NCBI RefSeq assembly: GCF_026250525.1
Contig: NZ_CP111043.1
Coordinates: 3,237,001-3,301,000, forward strand
DNA: 64,000 nucleotides
Direction: 5' to 3'
Source of the DNA: Chondrinema litorale
GTDB taxonomy: Bacteria; Bacteroidota; Bacteroidia; Cytophagales; Flammeovirgaceae
The notes beneath the pieces were generated by a model that was not told the origin of the DNA, searched no databases, and was given only the letters and a program-made list of their open reading frames with translations. Positions 55,873-64,000 of the stretch are shown piece after piece (positions within the stretch are counted from its first letter, which is position 1; every line of letters begins with the position of its first letter). The position numbers and the translations under genes were made by a program.

Positions 55873-56293
55873 ATTTGTGCTTGAAAATGTGAAACAGATG
55901 TTTAGCTGTATCTAGCTGTTAGTCAGAGATTTGTATTTGACCAGGTTGGTCAAAAAAGGTAGTATCAGTTTATCCCAAGCTAGTTGAATACGGTTATAAA
56001 AAAAATGATAATAGTCAGGGTGTTTATATAAATATAGTAAATATGCTGATTCGAATAATTAAAATTCTAATTTTTAAAATGAGATTTTAAGACAATCTTT
56101 GTAATAATTGTGATATTTACTCTACTAATATACCCGGTAGTTTAAATTTAAGAGATTTAGTTTGCCGAAAATATTTTAGTAATAAGCGAACCAATACTTA
56201 TAAAATATCTCAAAAATTAAATCTCAATAAGCTTATTGGTTTGTATATTTATAATGATATATAGTACATATATCTTTTCTAAAGCATATTTCT
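55873..56293. other. Gene-free region with a strong palindrome
   Basis: About 420 AT-rich bases between divergent genes. It contains the TTTGACC palindrome described separately. No open frame or RNA gene was found. Confidence 0.4.
55936..55954. promoter_or_regulatory. Candidate operator palindrome
   Basis: TTTGACC-N5-GGTCAAA, perfect 7-base arms. The layout matches dyads used by TetR- or MarR-type regulators. It lies 64-82 bases before the CoA-binding gene and about 340 before EcsC, so the former is the better target. Confidence 0.4.
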
Positions 56294-57214
56294 ATGGAAA
56301 TCCCCGAGAAAAAGAATGATGTTCCTTCTCGATTCGAACTACAGGTTTTAAAGGAACTGAATGAGAAAAAGCAACAGACGGGTAGTGATAAAATAAACAG
56401 TTTTTTAAGTAGTATCCCTCAACCGTTTATAAAGGCTGGTGAATGGTTAAAGAAAATTCCGGGACTAGATAAAATTGCAGATAATACTAAACAAGCAGTT
56501 AGCGACTTATTTCAGAATTTTCAATCTGAGAAGTTTAGTTTCGATACAATTATTGAAAAATACAAAGACTCTGGTTATGTACAAATAAACAATCCAGATG
56601 ATATTTCTACACTGGATTTAGAAGATATAGAACCGCTCATAGGCGATATTTGTAAGAAATATCAAACCTTGGTTTCTGAAGAAGAAAGCGACTATTCTTC
56701 TGCTGTGAGTTTACATGGTGTGCCAAAAGATGTTGTAGCCCTCATAAACCTAAATAGAAAGGCTGTAAATGAATATGCTGCTCACTATGGCTTTGATATA
56801 AGCTTAGAAAAAGAACGCCTTTTTGCCCTTAATATACTAGAGTATGCTGCTTCTGAAAATGAGTTTGCTAGAAAGTCTGTAATGGAACGTTTGGTAAATC
56901 AAACCAAAAACATGACTAATAAAGAGGCTAAAGAAGATTTAGACAAAACAACTTTTTTAAGTATGTTTTCCACTTTAACTAGTTCTATTAGTATTAAACT
57001 ATTAAAAGCAAAAGTAGGAGGAGTAATTCCAATAAATGGAGCTGTTATAGGTAATGGCTTTAATGCTTATTTTACGAGTGAAGTGTGTTCAGCCGCACAA
57101 TTCTTCTATAAGCAAAGGTTCTTAATTAAGAAGTATGGAGTTGAGGTAATTGATCTTTCTGAGAAGGATTTAAAAATGCTAGAAAAAATAAATAAACAAG
57201 AAAAAGATAAGTAA
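56294..57214 (+). CDS. EcsC family protein
   Basis: 306 residues. The C-terminal half matches EcsC: VPKDVVALINLNRKAVNEYA (around residue 145) and GVIPINGAVIGNGFNAYFTS with the nearby FFYKQRFLIKKYG (around 245-290). In Bacillus EcsC is encoded with the EcsAB ABC transporter, but stand-alone copies are common and their role is unknown. The first 120 residues are charged, with a coiled-coil flavour, and not recognised. No membrane helix is obvious beyond a weak hydrophobic patch near 240. The following ACBP gene is 31 bases away and co-directional. Confidence 0.75.
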   Translation: MEIPEKKNDVPSRFELQVLKELNEKKQQTGSDKINSFLSSIPQPFIKAGEWLKKIPGLDKIADNTKQAVSDLFQNFQSEKFSFDTIIEKYKDSGYVQINNPDDISTLDLEDIEPLIGDICKKYQTLVSEEESDYSSAVSLHGVPKDVVALINLNRKAVNEYAAHYGFDISLEKERLFALNILEYAASENEFARKSVMERLVNQTKNMTNKEAKEDLDKTTFLSMFSTLTSSISIKLLKAKVGGVIPINGAVIGNGFNAYFTSEVCSAAQFFYKQRFLIKKYGVEVIDLSEKDLKMLEKINKQEKDK

Positions 57215-57245
57215 AACAGATATACAACAACTAATTGATATTTAA

Positions 57246-57515
57246 ATGAAAGAAAAGTTTGAACTAGCTAGAGAAGAAGTCCAAAAGTTGAAGTCAAAGC
57301 CAAATAATACAGAGTTATTGAAATTATACGGGTTGTATAAACAAGCGACAGAAGGTGATGTAAAAGGAGACAGACCGGGTACTTTTGATATTAAGGGTCA
57401 GTTTAAATATGATTTCTGGAAAAGATATTTGGGAAAAGGCGAGGAAGAGTCTATGGAAGAATATATCACACTGGTTGATACATTAAAAGAAAAATATGGA
57501 ATGGAAGAAGCTTGA
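57246..57515 (+). CDS. Acyl-CoA-binding protein (ACBP)
   Basis: 89 residues, exactly the size of the ACBP fold. Family-typical residues are in LYGLYKQATEGDV and RPGTFDIKGQFKYDFWKRYLG, then YITLVDTLKEKYG. It binds medium- and long-chain acyl-CoA in the cytoplasm and makes a pool for lipid metabolism. Bacterial ACBPs are not universal. It is 31 bases behind the EcsC gene, so they are probably one transcript. Confidence 0.93.
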   Translation: MKEKFELAREEVQKLKSKPNNTELLKLYGLYKQATEGDVKGDRPGTFDIKGQFKYDFWKRYLGKGEEESMEEYITLVDTLKEKYGMEEA

Positions 57516-57534
57516 TGATATTAAGCTGAACTTT

Positions 57535-59070
57535 TTAGTTGAAATGGTATCTAAATACCATTCCGATTCCATAAGCATCAGGTTTGCTGTAAATATCTTC
57601 GTTTTTGGTTAATGAATTTAGAGCAAACCTGTAATTAGTTTCTAAAGAGAAACTGTAGTTTTGATTTACTGCATAATTGATCTCATTACCTATTAAGCCA
57701 TTTACATGCACCTTTCTAAATGGTGATTCGCTGTCGCTAGGTTTATTTACATAAGAGTCTATTGAACTATTATCAGAAGTAATTTCATTCCTTATAAACA
57801 AATCTGTATTAACTCCTGCCTTCAGTATTAAGTTAACTTTGTGGATTCCAATAATATAACCGGCTTTTACTGGGATTGACGCAAACTCAAAAGAGTTATT
57901 GATAGAGTAGATATCTCCCAAATTTAATAAACTAGCACTTAAAGGCGAGTTTTCAATAACTGGTTTATTGAGTAATGTTACAGGAATAGTAGTGCCATTA
58001 TTTAAATCTGATACTGTCAAATTACTTTGTGTGTGTGTGTTATAGTTGGCATAATTAATTCCGCTTTCTACTAACCATTTGCCAGAAAGCTTAACCCCCA
58101 TATTAATGCCATATGAGAATGAAAGGTTAGGAGAGTTGCTTTGGCCTAGTAAAACAGTAGATATTTCTTCACCAGCTACAGTAGTTACATCATTTAAAAC
58201 CACAGTGCTAATAGTTGGGTTACTTACCTCAAAATTTGGGTTAAAGAAATCTGTATTTACATTTAAGTTGGCGTAAAACTTCTTACTTCTGTCTCTTACT
58301 ACATTTTTTGTTTCTTCAATCTCTTTAATTAGCGCAACTTGCTCTTGTGCTAAAGTGGTAATAGAAACTTTTGTCTCTTCTGGAGATTCTTTTTTAACTA
58401 AAATGGGAACTAACTTAAGTTTATTTCTCTCAACAGAAATGATGGGAAGCCTATCTATATCAAATTTCTCTGTTTGAGAATTTGATTGTTGAACAAGTAC
58501 AGAAGATTGCGAAACCGCATTAAATGCTTCGTTACTCGTCTGAAAAATTCTGCTTTGTATCTGGTGATTAGAAGTATCAGTATCGTCTTCTTTATGCTGA
58601 GTTAGATTATTATCACCTTCAGAAATGTTAGATTGGTTTTTTGCTAAATATTCACCTTTAGATTCTTCATCATAGTTAAGCTTAGCTAGCGATTCATTTT
58701 CACTTTCTTCAATTAATTGACTTGCTTTATTTGAATTAGCAATACTGTTATTTTGGTTTTGTTCAGTTTCTTTTAATGTCGATTTATTTTTAGTATCTAA
58801 ATTGTTTTGTGAGATTGTATTTTGAGTTTCTTCTGAGTTAAAGTAATTATAGGCAAACAAGCCACTCATTAACAAAGTGATTGTAACAGAAGCAGCAGCA
58901 ATGCCTCTATAAAATCTATAATATCCTTTATATCTAATATGGTCAGCTTTATTTAGGTTATGATCTATCTGCTCCCAGACGTTTTGGGATGGAGTAGCCT
59001 CCGCATTTTCAAACGCTTTAGCCCAGGCATTTTCAAAGTCTGTCTTAGAGTTTTTGTTGGAGCTTTTCAT
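57535..59070 (-). CDS. Anti-sigma-like protein with transmembrane helix, disordered linker and C-terminal outer-membrane beta-barrel
   Basis: About 511 residues from the ATG encoding MKSSNKNSKTDFENAW; an ATG 24 bases upstream is possible. The layout, numbered from that upstream ATG, is a short cytoplasmic part (about 9-60, with NVWEQIDHNLNKA), a membrane helix (64-82), a long Asn/Gln/Ser/Glu-rich disordered linker (about 87-270) and beta-rich sequence (about 273-519) ending in a terminal Phe-Asn, like an outer-membrane barrel. This matches the double-membrane-spanning anti-sigma (Dma) type known from Bacteroides. It overlaps the ECF sigma gene by 26 bases. The barrel could sense the outer membrane and control the sigma factor. 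Confidence 0.75.
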   Translation of the reverse strand: MKSSNKNSKTDFENAWAKAFENAEATPSQNVWEQIDHNLNKADHIRYKGYYRFYRGIAAASVTITLLMSGLFAYNYFNSEETQNTISQNNLDTKNKSTLKETEQNQNNSIANSNKASQLIEESENESLAKLNYDEESKGEYLAKNQSNISEGDNNLTQHKEDDTDTSNHQIQSRIFQTSNEAFNAVSQSSVLVQQSNSQTEKFDIDRLPIISVERNKLKLVPILVKKESPEETKVSITTLAQEQVALIKEIEETKNVVRDRSKKFYANLNVNTDFFNPNFEVSNPTISTVVLNDVTTVAGEEISTVLLGQSNSPNLSFSYGINMGVKLSGKWLVESGINYANYNTHTQSNLTVSDLNNGTTIPVTLLNKPVIENSPLSASLLNLGDIYSINNSFEFASIPVKAGYIIGIHKVNLILKAGVNTDLFIRNEITSDNSSIDSYVNKPSDSESPFRKVHVNGLIGNEINYAVNQNYSFSLETNYRFALNSLTKNEDIYSKPDAYGIGMVFRYHFN

Positions 59071-59605
59071 AAAGCACTTTTTCTGATGATACAATTTTTT
59101 CTTTTAACAGATATTTGGCTCTGGAATACTGAGATTTAGAGGTCCCTATACTTATGCCTAGCATTTCTGCTATTTCTTTATGCTGGTAACCCTCGATAGC
59201 ATAAAGGTTAAAAATGATTCTACAACCATCTGGTAGGCTTTGTAATAAGGATAGTAGGTCATTATAATGGATATTGGCTAGTGTAAATTCTTTATCCGAT
59301 AAGTAGTGTAAGTCACTAACATCTACCATAGGGTAGAGATAAAGTTTGCTTCTTTGGTAATTTAGTGCTGTGTTAATTACAATTTTCTTTATCCAGAAAA
59401 AGAGGCTAGACTCTTTACGGAAAGTAGAAATATTGTTGAAGACTTTCACAAAAGCTTCTTGAAGTATGTCTTCTGCATCTTCAGCTTTTCGGCAATAGCG
59501 CAAACACACTGCAAACATTTTCTTGCAGTAATGCTCGTAAAGCTGTTCTTGAGCCTTACGATCGTTTTTGCTACAGCCTTTAATCAGCTTTGCTTCGTCA
59601 ATCAT
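59045..59605 (-). CDS. ECF-type RNA polymerase sigma factor
   Basis: 186 residues. Region 2 (about 20-90) includes MFAVCLRYCRKAEDAEDILQEAFVKVF, and region 4 (about 125-175) the helix-turn-helix EGYQHKEIAEMLGISIGTSKSQYSRAKYLL. It redirects RNA polymerase to a set of promoters in response to an envelope signal. Its stop lies inside the following anti-sigma-like gene (26-base overlap), so both proteins are made together in a coupled way. Targets are not known. Confidence 0.93.
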   Translation of the reverse strand: MIDEAKLIKGCSKNDRKAQEQLYEHYCKKMFAVCLRYCRKAEDAEDILQEAFVKVFNNISTFRKESSLFFWIKKIVINTALNYQRSKLYLYPMVDVSDLHYLSDKEFTLANIHYNDLLSLLQSLPDGCRIIFNLYAIEGYQHKEIAEMLGISIGTSKSQYSRAKYLLKEKIVSSEKVLYEKLQQKL

Positions 59606-59805
59606 TAGAATTCATACAGTAAAAAAATCAGCACATAAATTTACCTTAAGTTAATAAATCATACAGTATTCCAAAAATACTTACACTAATAATGACACAT
59701 TAAGCATGGTAAAAAGTTGGATTTATATATTCAGTATTTAGAAAAAAATGTACATCTCGAAAAACAGTACGGAAAACAATTAAGGTTTGCTCACATTAAA
59801 AAAAG

Positions 59806-59831
59806 AAAAACACCGACTGAGCGGTGTTTTT
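59806..59831. terminator. Strong terminator-like hairpin without a clear gene
   Basis: AAAAACACCG pairs perfectly with CGGTGTTTTT around ACTGAG. It works in either direction; on the minus strand it would end a transcript from the 59.87-60.3 kb side. Confidence 0.75.
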
Positions 59832-59870
59832 AATAATTAATCGACACTAGAACTTTAATTAGATAGGATT

Positions 59871-59987
59871 TTATTTTCTCTCATTCACTTCTACAAAGCT
59901 AACCTTATATTGCATGCCAAGAAATACCCCATTTATCGGGATATTTTGGGGGATAACTACTGAATAATGTCCAAAAAATGAAAAAAA
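59871..59987 (-). pseudogene. Possible remnant of a protein C-terminus
   Basis: On the minus strand an open frame from just after a TGA (59988-59990) runs to TAA at 59871-59873. Its last residues, ending in MQYKVSFVEVNERK, look like a real protein C-terminus, and a strong terminator lies right behind it. No start codon precedes it in frame, and a T-rich tract just upstream would allow a frameshift from an ATG near 60000. It may be a decayed gene or a chance frame. Confidence 0.22.
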
Positions 59988-60390
59988 TCAACATTTTCAT
60001 GTGGGCCATATAAACGTTTACCTACTTTTTGTAACAAATTCTCTCGTGATTTTAATGATTTTTTGTGGGAGTGATATAGGATGTATGTTTATAGTAATAT
60101 TATGGTATTTTTATTATGCTAGTTTGAAAGCATTAAAAAATGATTATATTTAATTTAAACTAGACAAACATATCACAAATCCGTTCAATCTAACTTTTTT
60201 TAGTATTAATCTTATAACTTATACTACTTTCTCTCCTGTCTTAGTTATATGGTTTTGACTTTTAACATCCCTTATAAAAGGTTTGATTTTTTAAAATTTA
60301 AATTTTTTGTGTTATGATTTTTATTTGCGAAATTTTCTATATTTCTGGCTTTATTTTGATAAATAACAACATATAATTTTAACAGTAAAT

Positions 60391-63234
60391 ATGAACTTAA
60401 TGAAAAGAACAATTACCATTAGGTCTTTATTGACCTTAATGATGTTGGGTATTAGTACGTGGGTATTTTCACAGAACGTAATATCCGGTGTCGTGAAAGA
60501 TTCAGAAAGTAAAGAGCCTTTAATTGGAGCCAATATAGTTATTGAAGGTACAGTTAAAGGAACCACTACAGATGTTAATGGCTATTTTCGACTGCAAACA
60601 TCAACGCCACTTCCTTTTAAAATCATTATTTCAGTAATCGGATTCGAAAACAAAGAGTTAGATATAACATCATCTAATCAGGAAGTAGAAATAGATATGC
60701 AGACAACTGCTATAATGGGGCAAGAGATCGTAGTTTCAGCATCTAGAGTAGAAGAAAACATATTAGAGTCTCCTGTAACGGTGGAAAAACTGGATATTTT
60801 GGCAATTAAACAAGCTGCTGCACCAGATTTTTACGATGCATTGTCATTTACTAAAGGGGTGAATGTAAATAGGGGTAGCCTCACTTTTACCTCAGTTAAT
60901 ACAAGAGGTTTTACTACAAATGCCAACACGCGTTTTGTGCAGTTAATCGATGGAATGGATAATTCAGCTCCTCTGTTAAACTTCCCTACAGGTAACCTTG
61001 TAGGTATTTCTGAGCTCGATGCCGAATCGGTTGAATTAGTACCAGGAGCAGGTTCTGCTTTATATGGTCCAAATGCATTTAATGGTATTCTGATATTTAC
61101 AAGTAAAAGTCCTTTCGATTACCAAGGTTTAAGTGTGCAAGTTAAAACAGGTGTAACAAAGTCTGATGCTGGTGGTACGCATCCGATGAATTCATTTTCA
61201 GCAAGATGGGCTAAGTCTTTTAATAACAAGCTGGCATTTAAAGTAAATTTCTCTGTACTCGATGCAGAAGATTGGGTGGGTAACGATTATACCACTGATC
61301 GTTTTTATGCTAATCAAGTAAGAAGTAACGATCCGGGGATTTCACCAGATTTTGATGGAATGAATTTATATGGAGATGAAGCTAAGATTACAGTTCCGGT
61401 TAATTCTGCTTTGGCTAATGCTATAGAAGTTGGTGCGCTTGCCAGCTTGGGAATCCCTGCGGATCAAACACTTGCTGATGCTTTTAGAACGCTAGATAAT
61501 CCTGTAGTAACTCGTACAGGTATGAAAGAAGAAGATCTGATTGATGATTTTGAAGCAAGAAGTATAAAAGCGGATGCGGCGCTTCACTATAGAATTAATG
61601 ATAATTTAGAAGCAAGTTATAGTTATAGGTTTGGAACGGGTAGTACAATCTATCAAGGAGCCGAAAAATATGCAATTCGTGGTTTTAGTCAACAGTTTCA
61701 CAAACTCGAATTAAAGTCTGATCACTACTTTGTAAGAGCATACACTACACTTTCTAATGCTGGGGACTCATATAATATGTCTGCTTTAGGTGCTTATGTA
61801 AATGAAGCTTTTAGTGGTTCAGAAGCTCAATGGGTTCCGACTTATGGTGTTATTTATGGGCTTGCCAAATTAGGTTTATTAGGTTTAGCTAACCCAGCAG
61901 TTCCTTTAGGTACTATATTAAATGAAGAAGATGCACATCGTGCTGCTAGAGCAACAGCAGACTCAGGTATCCCTTATCCTGGAACAGAGGCTTATGCAAG
62001 TGATCCAAGTGTATTTAATAATATGGTAAAAGAAGTGAGAGAAAATAGGTATTTCCAAAGAACACCTCCAGGAGCTCGCTTTATAGATAAATCCAGAACT
62101 TACCATGCTGAGTTTAACTATAACTTTATAGATTTTGAACCAATTGATATTCAAGTAGGAGGTAATGTTCGTCGTTATTCACTTTTCTCAGATGGTACTA
62201 TATTTAATGAAGATCCAGAAGATGGTACTAATTTCGAAAGAATTGGTATTAATGAATACGGTTTCTATACTCAGCTATCTAAAAAAGTTTTTGATGAGAA
62301 GTTAAAGCTTACCGGTTCACTTAGATACGATAAAAACCAGAACTTTAAAGGGCAAGTTACACCACGCCTTTCTGCTGTTTATAAGGTGGCAGACTTGCAT
62401 AATATAAGAACTTCTTTCCAAACTGGTTTTAGAAATCCTGATACACAAGCTCAGTTTATATATTTTCCATCTAGTACAGGTATCCTACTTGGCGGAACTC
62501 AAGATAATGCAGAGAGGTACGGATTGTATCATGGTGGAGCATATATTATAAATCCACTTACAGGAGAGCAAGAAACTGTTGATATAGATTATGTACAACC
62601 TGAAAAGTTAAGTGCTTTTGAGATTGGTTATAAAGGTGTGTTTGATAACAAAGTGATGGTTGATATTAATTTTTATAGAAACTGGTATCGCGATTTTATC
62701 AATCAGCAATTATTTTATCTAAAAAATGAATCAACACACCAAGGTGAGACTTTACCTGTAGGTACACCATTTCAGCCTTATATAAATAGTAATGCAGAGG
62801 TGAGATCATTAGGGATTGGTATTGGTATTACTTATAATTTGCCAAAAGGCTATATACTGAACGGTTCATATAACTATGCTGATTTTGAATATGATGAATC
62901 TTCAGAAATTGTGACTTTCAAACCGGGATTCAATACACCTCCAAATAGATTCTCATTGTCTTTTAGTAACAGAGAAATTGTAAAGAATTTAGGTTTCAAT
63001 ATTTCATATCGTTGGCAGCAACAATATTACTGGTATAATACCTGGGGCGAAGCTAATATGCCTTCTTATGGTCTTATGGATGCAGCTCTTAGTTATAAAG
63101 TGAAATCTTTAAAATCTATAATTAAAGCAGGTGGTACAAATATTTTAGGAGATGATTACCGCACGAACATAGGAGCGCCATTTGTAGGTCAGATGTATTA
63201 TATCTCTATTACCTTCGATCAATTTTTGAACTAA
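60391..63234 (+). CDS. TonB-dependent outer-membrane receptor with carboxypeptidase-like N-terminal domain
   Basis: 947 residues. A signal peptide (about 1-28, cleaved near VFSQ) is followed by a carboxypeptidase-D-regulatory-like beta domain (about 30-115, SGVVKDSESKEPLIGANIVI). A plug domain follows (about 125-235, RGFTTNANTRFVQLIDGMDN and VELVPGAGSALYGPNAFNG), then a 22-strand barrel ending ITFDQFLN. The receptor imports a bulky nutrient across the outer membrane using TonB energy, perhaps a siderophore, glycan or peptide. The start is the first ATG; the one three codons later is also possible. The next gene, a lipoprotein with hydrolase motifs, is 16 bases away and probably its partner. 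Confidence 0.9.
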   Translation: MNLMKRTITIRSLLTLMMLGISTWVFSQNVISGVVKDSESKEPLIGANIVIEGTVKGTTTDVNGYFRLQTSTPLPFKIIISVIGFENKELDITSSNQEVEIDMQTTAIMGQEIVVSASRVEENILESPVTVEKLDILAIKQAAAPDFYDALSFTKGVNVNRGSLTFTSVNTRGFTTNANTRFVQLIDGMDNSAPLLNFPTGNLVGISELDAESVELVPGAGSALYGPNAFNGILIFTSKSPFDYQGLSVQVKTGVTKSDAGGTHPMNSFSARWAKSFNNKLAFKVNFSVLDAEDWVGNDYTTDRFYANQVRSNDPGISPDFDGMNLYGDEAKITVPVNSALANAIEVGALASLGIPADQTLADAFRTLDNPVVTRTGMKEEDLIDDFEARSIKADAALHYRINDNLEASYSYRFGTGSTIYQGAEKYAIRGFSQQFHKLELKSDHYFVRAYTTLSNAGDSYNMSALGAYVNEAFSGSEAQWVPTYGVIYGLAKLGLLGLANPAVPLGTILNEEDAHRAARATADSGIPYPGTEAYASDPSVFNNMVKEVRENRYFQRTPPGARFIDKSRTYHAEFNYNFIDFEPIDIQVGGNVRRYSLFSDGTIFNEDPEDGTNFERIGINEYGFYTQLSKKVFDEKLKLTGSLRYDKNQNFKGQVTPRLSAVYKVADLHNIRTSFQTGFRNPDTQAQFIYFPSSTGILLGGTQDNAERYGLYHGGAYIINPLTGEQETVDIDYVQPEKLSAFEIGYKGVFDNKVMVDINFYRNWYRDFINQQLFYLKNESTHQGETLPVGTPFQPYINSNAEVRSLGIGIGITYNLPKGYILNGSYNYADFEYDESSEIVTFKPGFNTPPNRFSLSFSNREIVKNLGFNISYRWQQQYYWYNTWGEANMPSYGLMDAALSYKVKSLKSIIKAGGTNILGDDYRTNIGAPFVGQMYYISITFDQFLN

Positions 63235-63250
63235 TAAATTAGATGTGAAA

Positions 63251-64000
63251 ATGAAGAAACTTTATTTAATATATATATTATTTAGTACAGTTATTTTGTC
63301 TTCATGCGAAGATAACTTACTCGATGGCGTAACCTCAGTGCCTACAGATCCTGCAGTAGTTCCTGCTACTGCTGGTTCTGCAGATTTTTCTAATTATGTG
63401 GCGATAGGTAACTCATTAACCGCTGGTTATATGGATGGAGCGCTTTATACAAGAGGGCAATCGAATTCATTTCCAGCACAATTATCTAGCTCAATGGCAG
63501 AGATTGATGGAACTGGTACTCCTTCGAGTTCATTTAATCAACCAGATATTAATTCTGAAAATGGTTATTTTGGCATGGCTGGAACTGTGATTTTAGGTAG
63601 GTTAAAATTGAATAGTGAATCACTACCAGCACCACTTATTCCAGGTGAAATACCAACAGCATATACAGGTGAAAAGACAGAGCTAAACAATTTTGGCGTG
63701 CCGGGCATTTTACTTGGCCAACTAGTTAGTCCTGAAACAGGTAATCCAAATTCTGCATTATATAATCCGCTTTATGCACGATTTGCAACTCAGCCAGGAG
63801 TATCAACTATTTTAGGAGATGCTTTATCTACTTTGCCATCATTTTTTACTTTATGGATAGGAAGTAATGATGTACTAGGATATGCCATTTCGGGAGCAAC
63901 GAATGAAGCAATCTTTACCGACCCAACCACTTTTGAATATTTATATTCACAAGTATTACAATCAGTTTTGGTTACAGGGGCAAAAGGAGTTGTAGCAAAT
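63251..64000 (+). CDS. SGNH/GDSL hydrolase-like lipoprotein (3' end cut by window edge)
   Basis: At least 250 residues, running off the window. The signal peptide ends in VILSSCEDN (lipobox), so it is a membrane-anchored lipoprotein. Then comes AIGNSLTAGY with the block-I nucleophile Ser55 in GNSLT, and later WIGSNDVLGY, resembling block III (GxND) of SGNH hydrolases. The Asp and His of block V would lie beyond the edge. It would be an esterase or acetyl-hydrolase at the outer membrane. It follows the TonB-dependent receptor by 16 bases, a pairing seen in Bacteroidota nutrient-uptake loci. Confidence 0.8.
   Translation, partial: MKKLYLIYILFSTVILSSCEDNLLDGVTSVPTDPAVVPATAGSADFSNYVAIGNSLTAGYMDGALYTRGQSNSFPAQLSSSMAEIDGTGTPSSSFNQPDINSENGYFGMAGTVILGRLKLNSESLPAPLIPGEIPTAYTGEKTELNNFGVPGILLGQLVSPETGNPNSALYNPLYARFATQPGVSTILGDALSTLPSFFTLWIGSNDVLGYAISGATNEAIFTDPTTFEYLYSQVLQSVLVTGAKGVVAN

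Larger units (their letters stand above)
59606..60390. other. Gene-free region, about 785 bp, between the sigma factor and the receptor
   Basis: It holds a strong terminator hairpin (59806-59831) without an obvious gene before it, and a 38-codon open stretch on the minus strand (59871-59987) that looks protein-like. The rest is very AT-rich and presumably contains the promoters of the sigma gene and of the TonB-dependent receptor. No RNA gene was recognised. Confidence 0.45.

Noticed and set aside
59905..59999. A 31-codon frame starting MKMLIFF on the minus strand
   Set aside because: Very short and hydrophobic with no ribosome-site evidence; the overlapping frame ending in VNERK looks more protein-like.
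1..64000. CRISPR arrays, tRNA and rRNA genes, prophage
   Set aside because: No repeated spacers, no cloverleaf-like sequences with the usual TTC arm, and no phage structural genes were seen by eye; short tRNA genes could still be missed without a tool.

Overview
The window is AT-rich, gene-dense chromosomal DNA from a member of the Bacteroidota. The most likely placement is a free-living, probably marine Cytophagales-type bacterium; this is inferred from gene content, not from a marker gene. Supporting signs are a GT3-type glycogen synthase, TonB proteins with a second hydrophobic segment, an outer-membrane receptor with a carboxypeptidase-like N-terminal domain, lipoproteins with an S-S-C or F-S-C lipobox, an ECF sigma factor paired with a beta-barrel anti-sigma-like protein, and M56 (BlaR1-like) peptidases carrying a TonB domain. 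No rRNA, tRNA, CRISPR array or prophage was seen.

Layout. 1-9.6 kb holds housekeeping and envelope genes: a CPBP membrane protease (cut by the window edge), a Pat-type acyl-CoA synthetase/acetyltransferase, a nucleoid-associated protein, a polysaccharide deacetylase, an App1-type phosphatase, a glycogen synthase and a small membrane protein. An IS1595-type insertion sequence with exact ends (9622-10635) and an 8-bp target duplication follows; its transposase carries a stop at codon 9. An M3 oligopeptidase comes next. 13.1-18.3 kb is an unusual sensory/TonB island on the minus strand: two M56 metallopeptidase-TonB chimeras, a BlaI-type repressor and two plain TonB proteins, with two tandem palindromes 21 bp apart in front of the first gene. 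Then come a hemerythrin-like protein, a purine permease and a sodium:solute symporter.

22.4-30.1 kb (minus) encodes a succinyl-CoA/propionyl-CoA route: both methylmalonyl-CoA mutase subunits, methylmalonyl-CoA epimerase, and a four-subunit sodium-pumping methylmalonyl-CoA decarboxylase (carboxyltransferase, OadG-like anchor, biotin carrier, OadB-like membrane subunit). 30.5-40.5 kb holds a small membrane protein, a coiled-coil membrane protein, a cysteine-less thioredoxin-SPOR protein, hisG-hisD-hisC, a DUF4136 lipoprotein, a ThiF-like E1 enzyme, a membrane-anchored gluzincin, and an OmpR-type response regulator coupled to a cyclophilin.

40.5-49.9 kb (minus) is a complete hexuronate operon. 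UxaC, UxaB and UxaA turn galacturonate into 2-keto-3-deoxygluconate; KdgK and KdgA split it to pyruvate and glyceraldehyde-3-phosphate; a three-part TRAP transporter probably brings the uronate in. Two AACGTT-centred operator-like sites lie upstream. 50-60 kb holds lipoproteins, an acyltransferase, an Atg22-like transporter, a CoA-binding protein, an EcsC protein next to an acyl-CoA-binding protein, and the ECF sigma factor with its likely envelope-spanning anti-sigma partner. The right end has a TonB-dependent receptor followed by an SGNH-hydrolase-like lipoprotein that runs off the window.

The most promising system is the M56-TonB/BlaI island, especially the possible internal lipobox between its protease and TonB modules. 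Second is the sigma factor with its candidate double-membrane-spanning anti-sigma factor.
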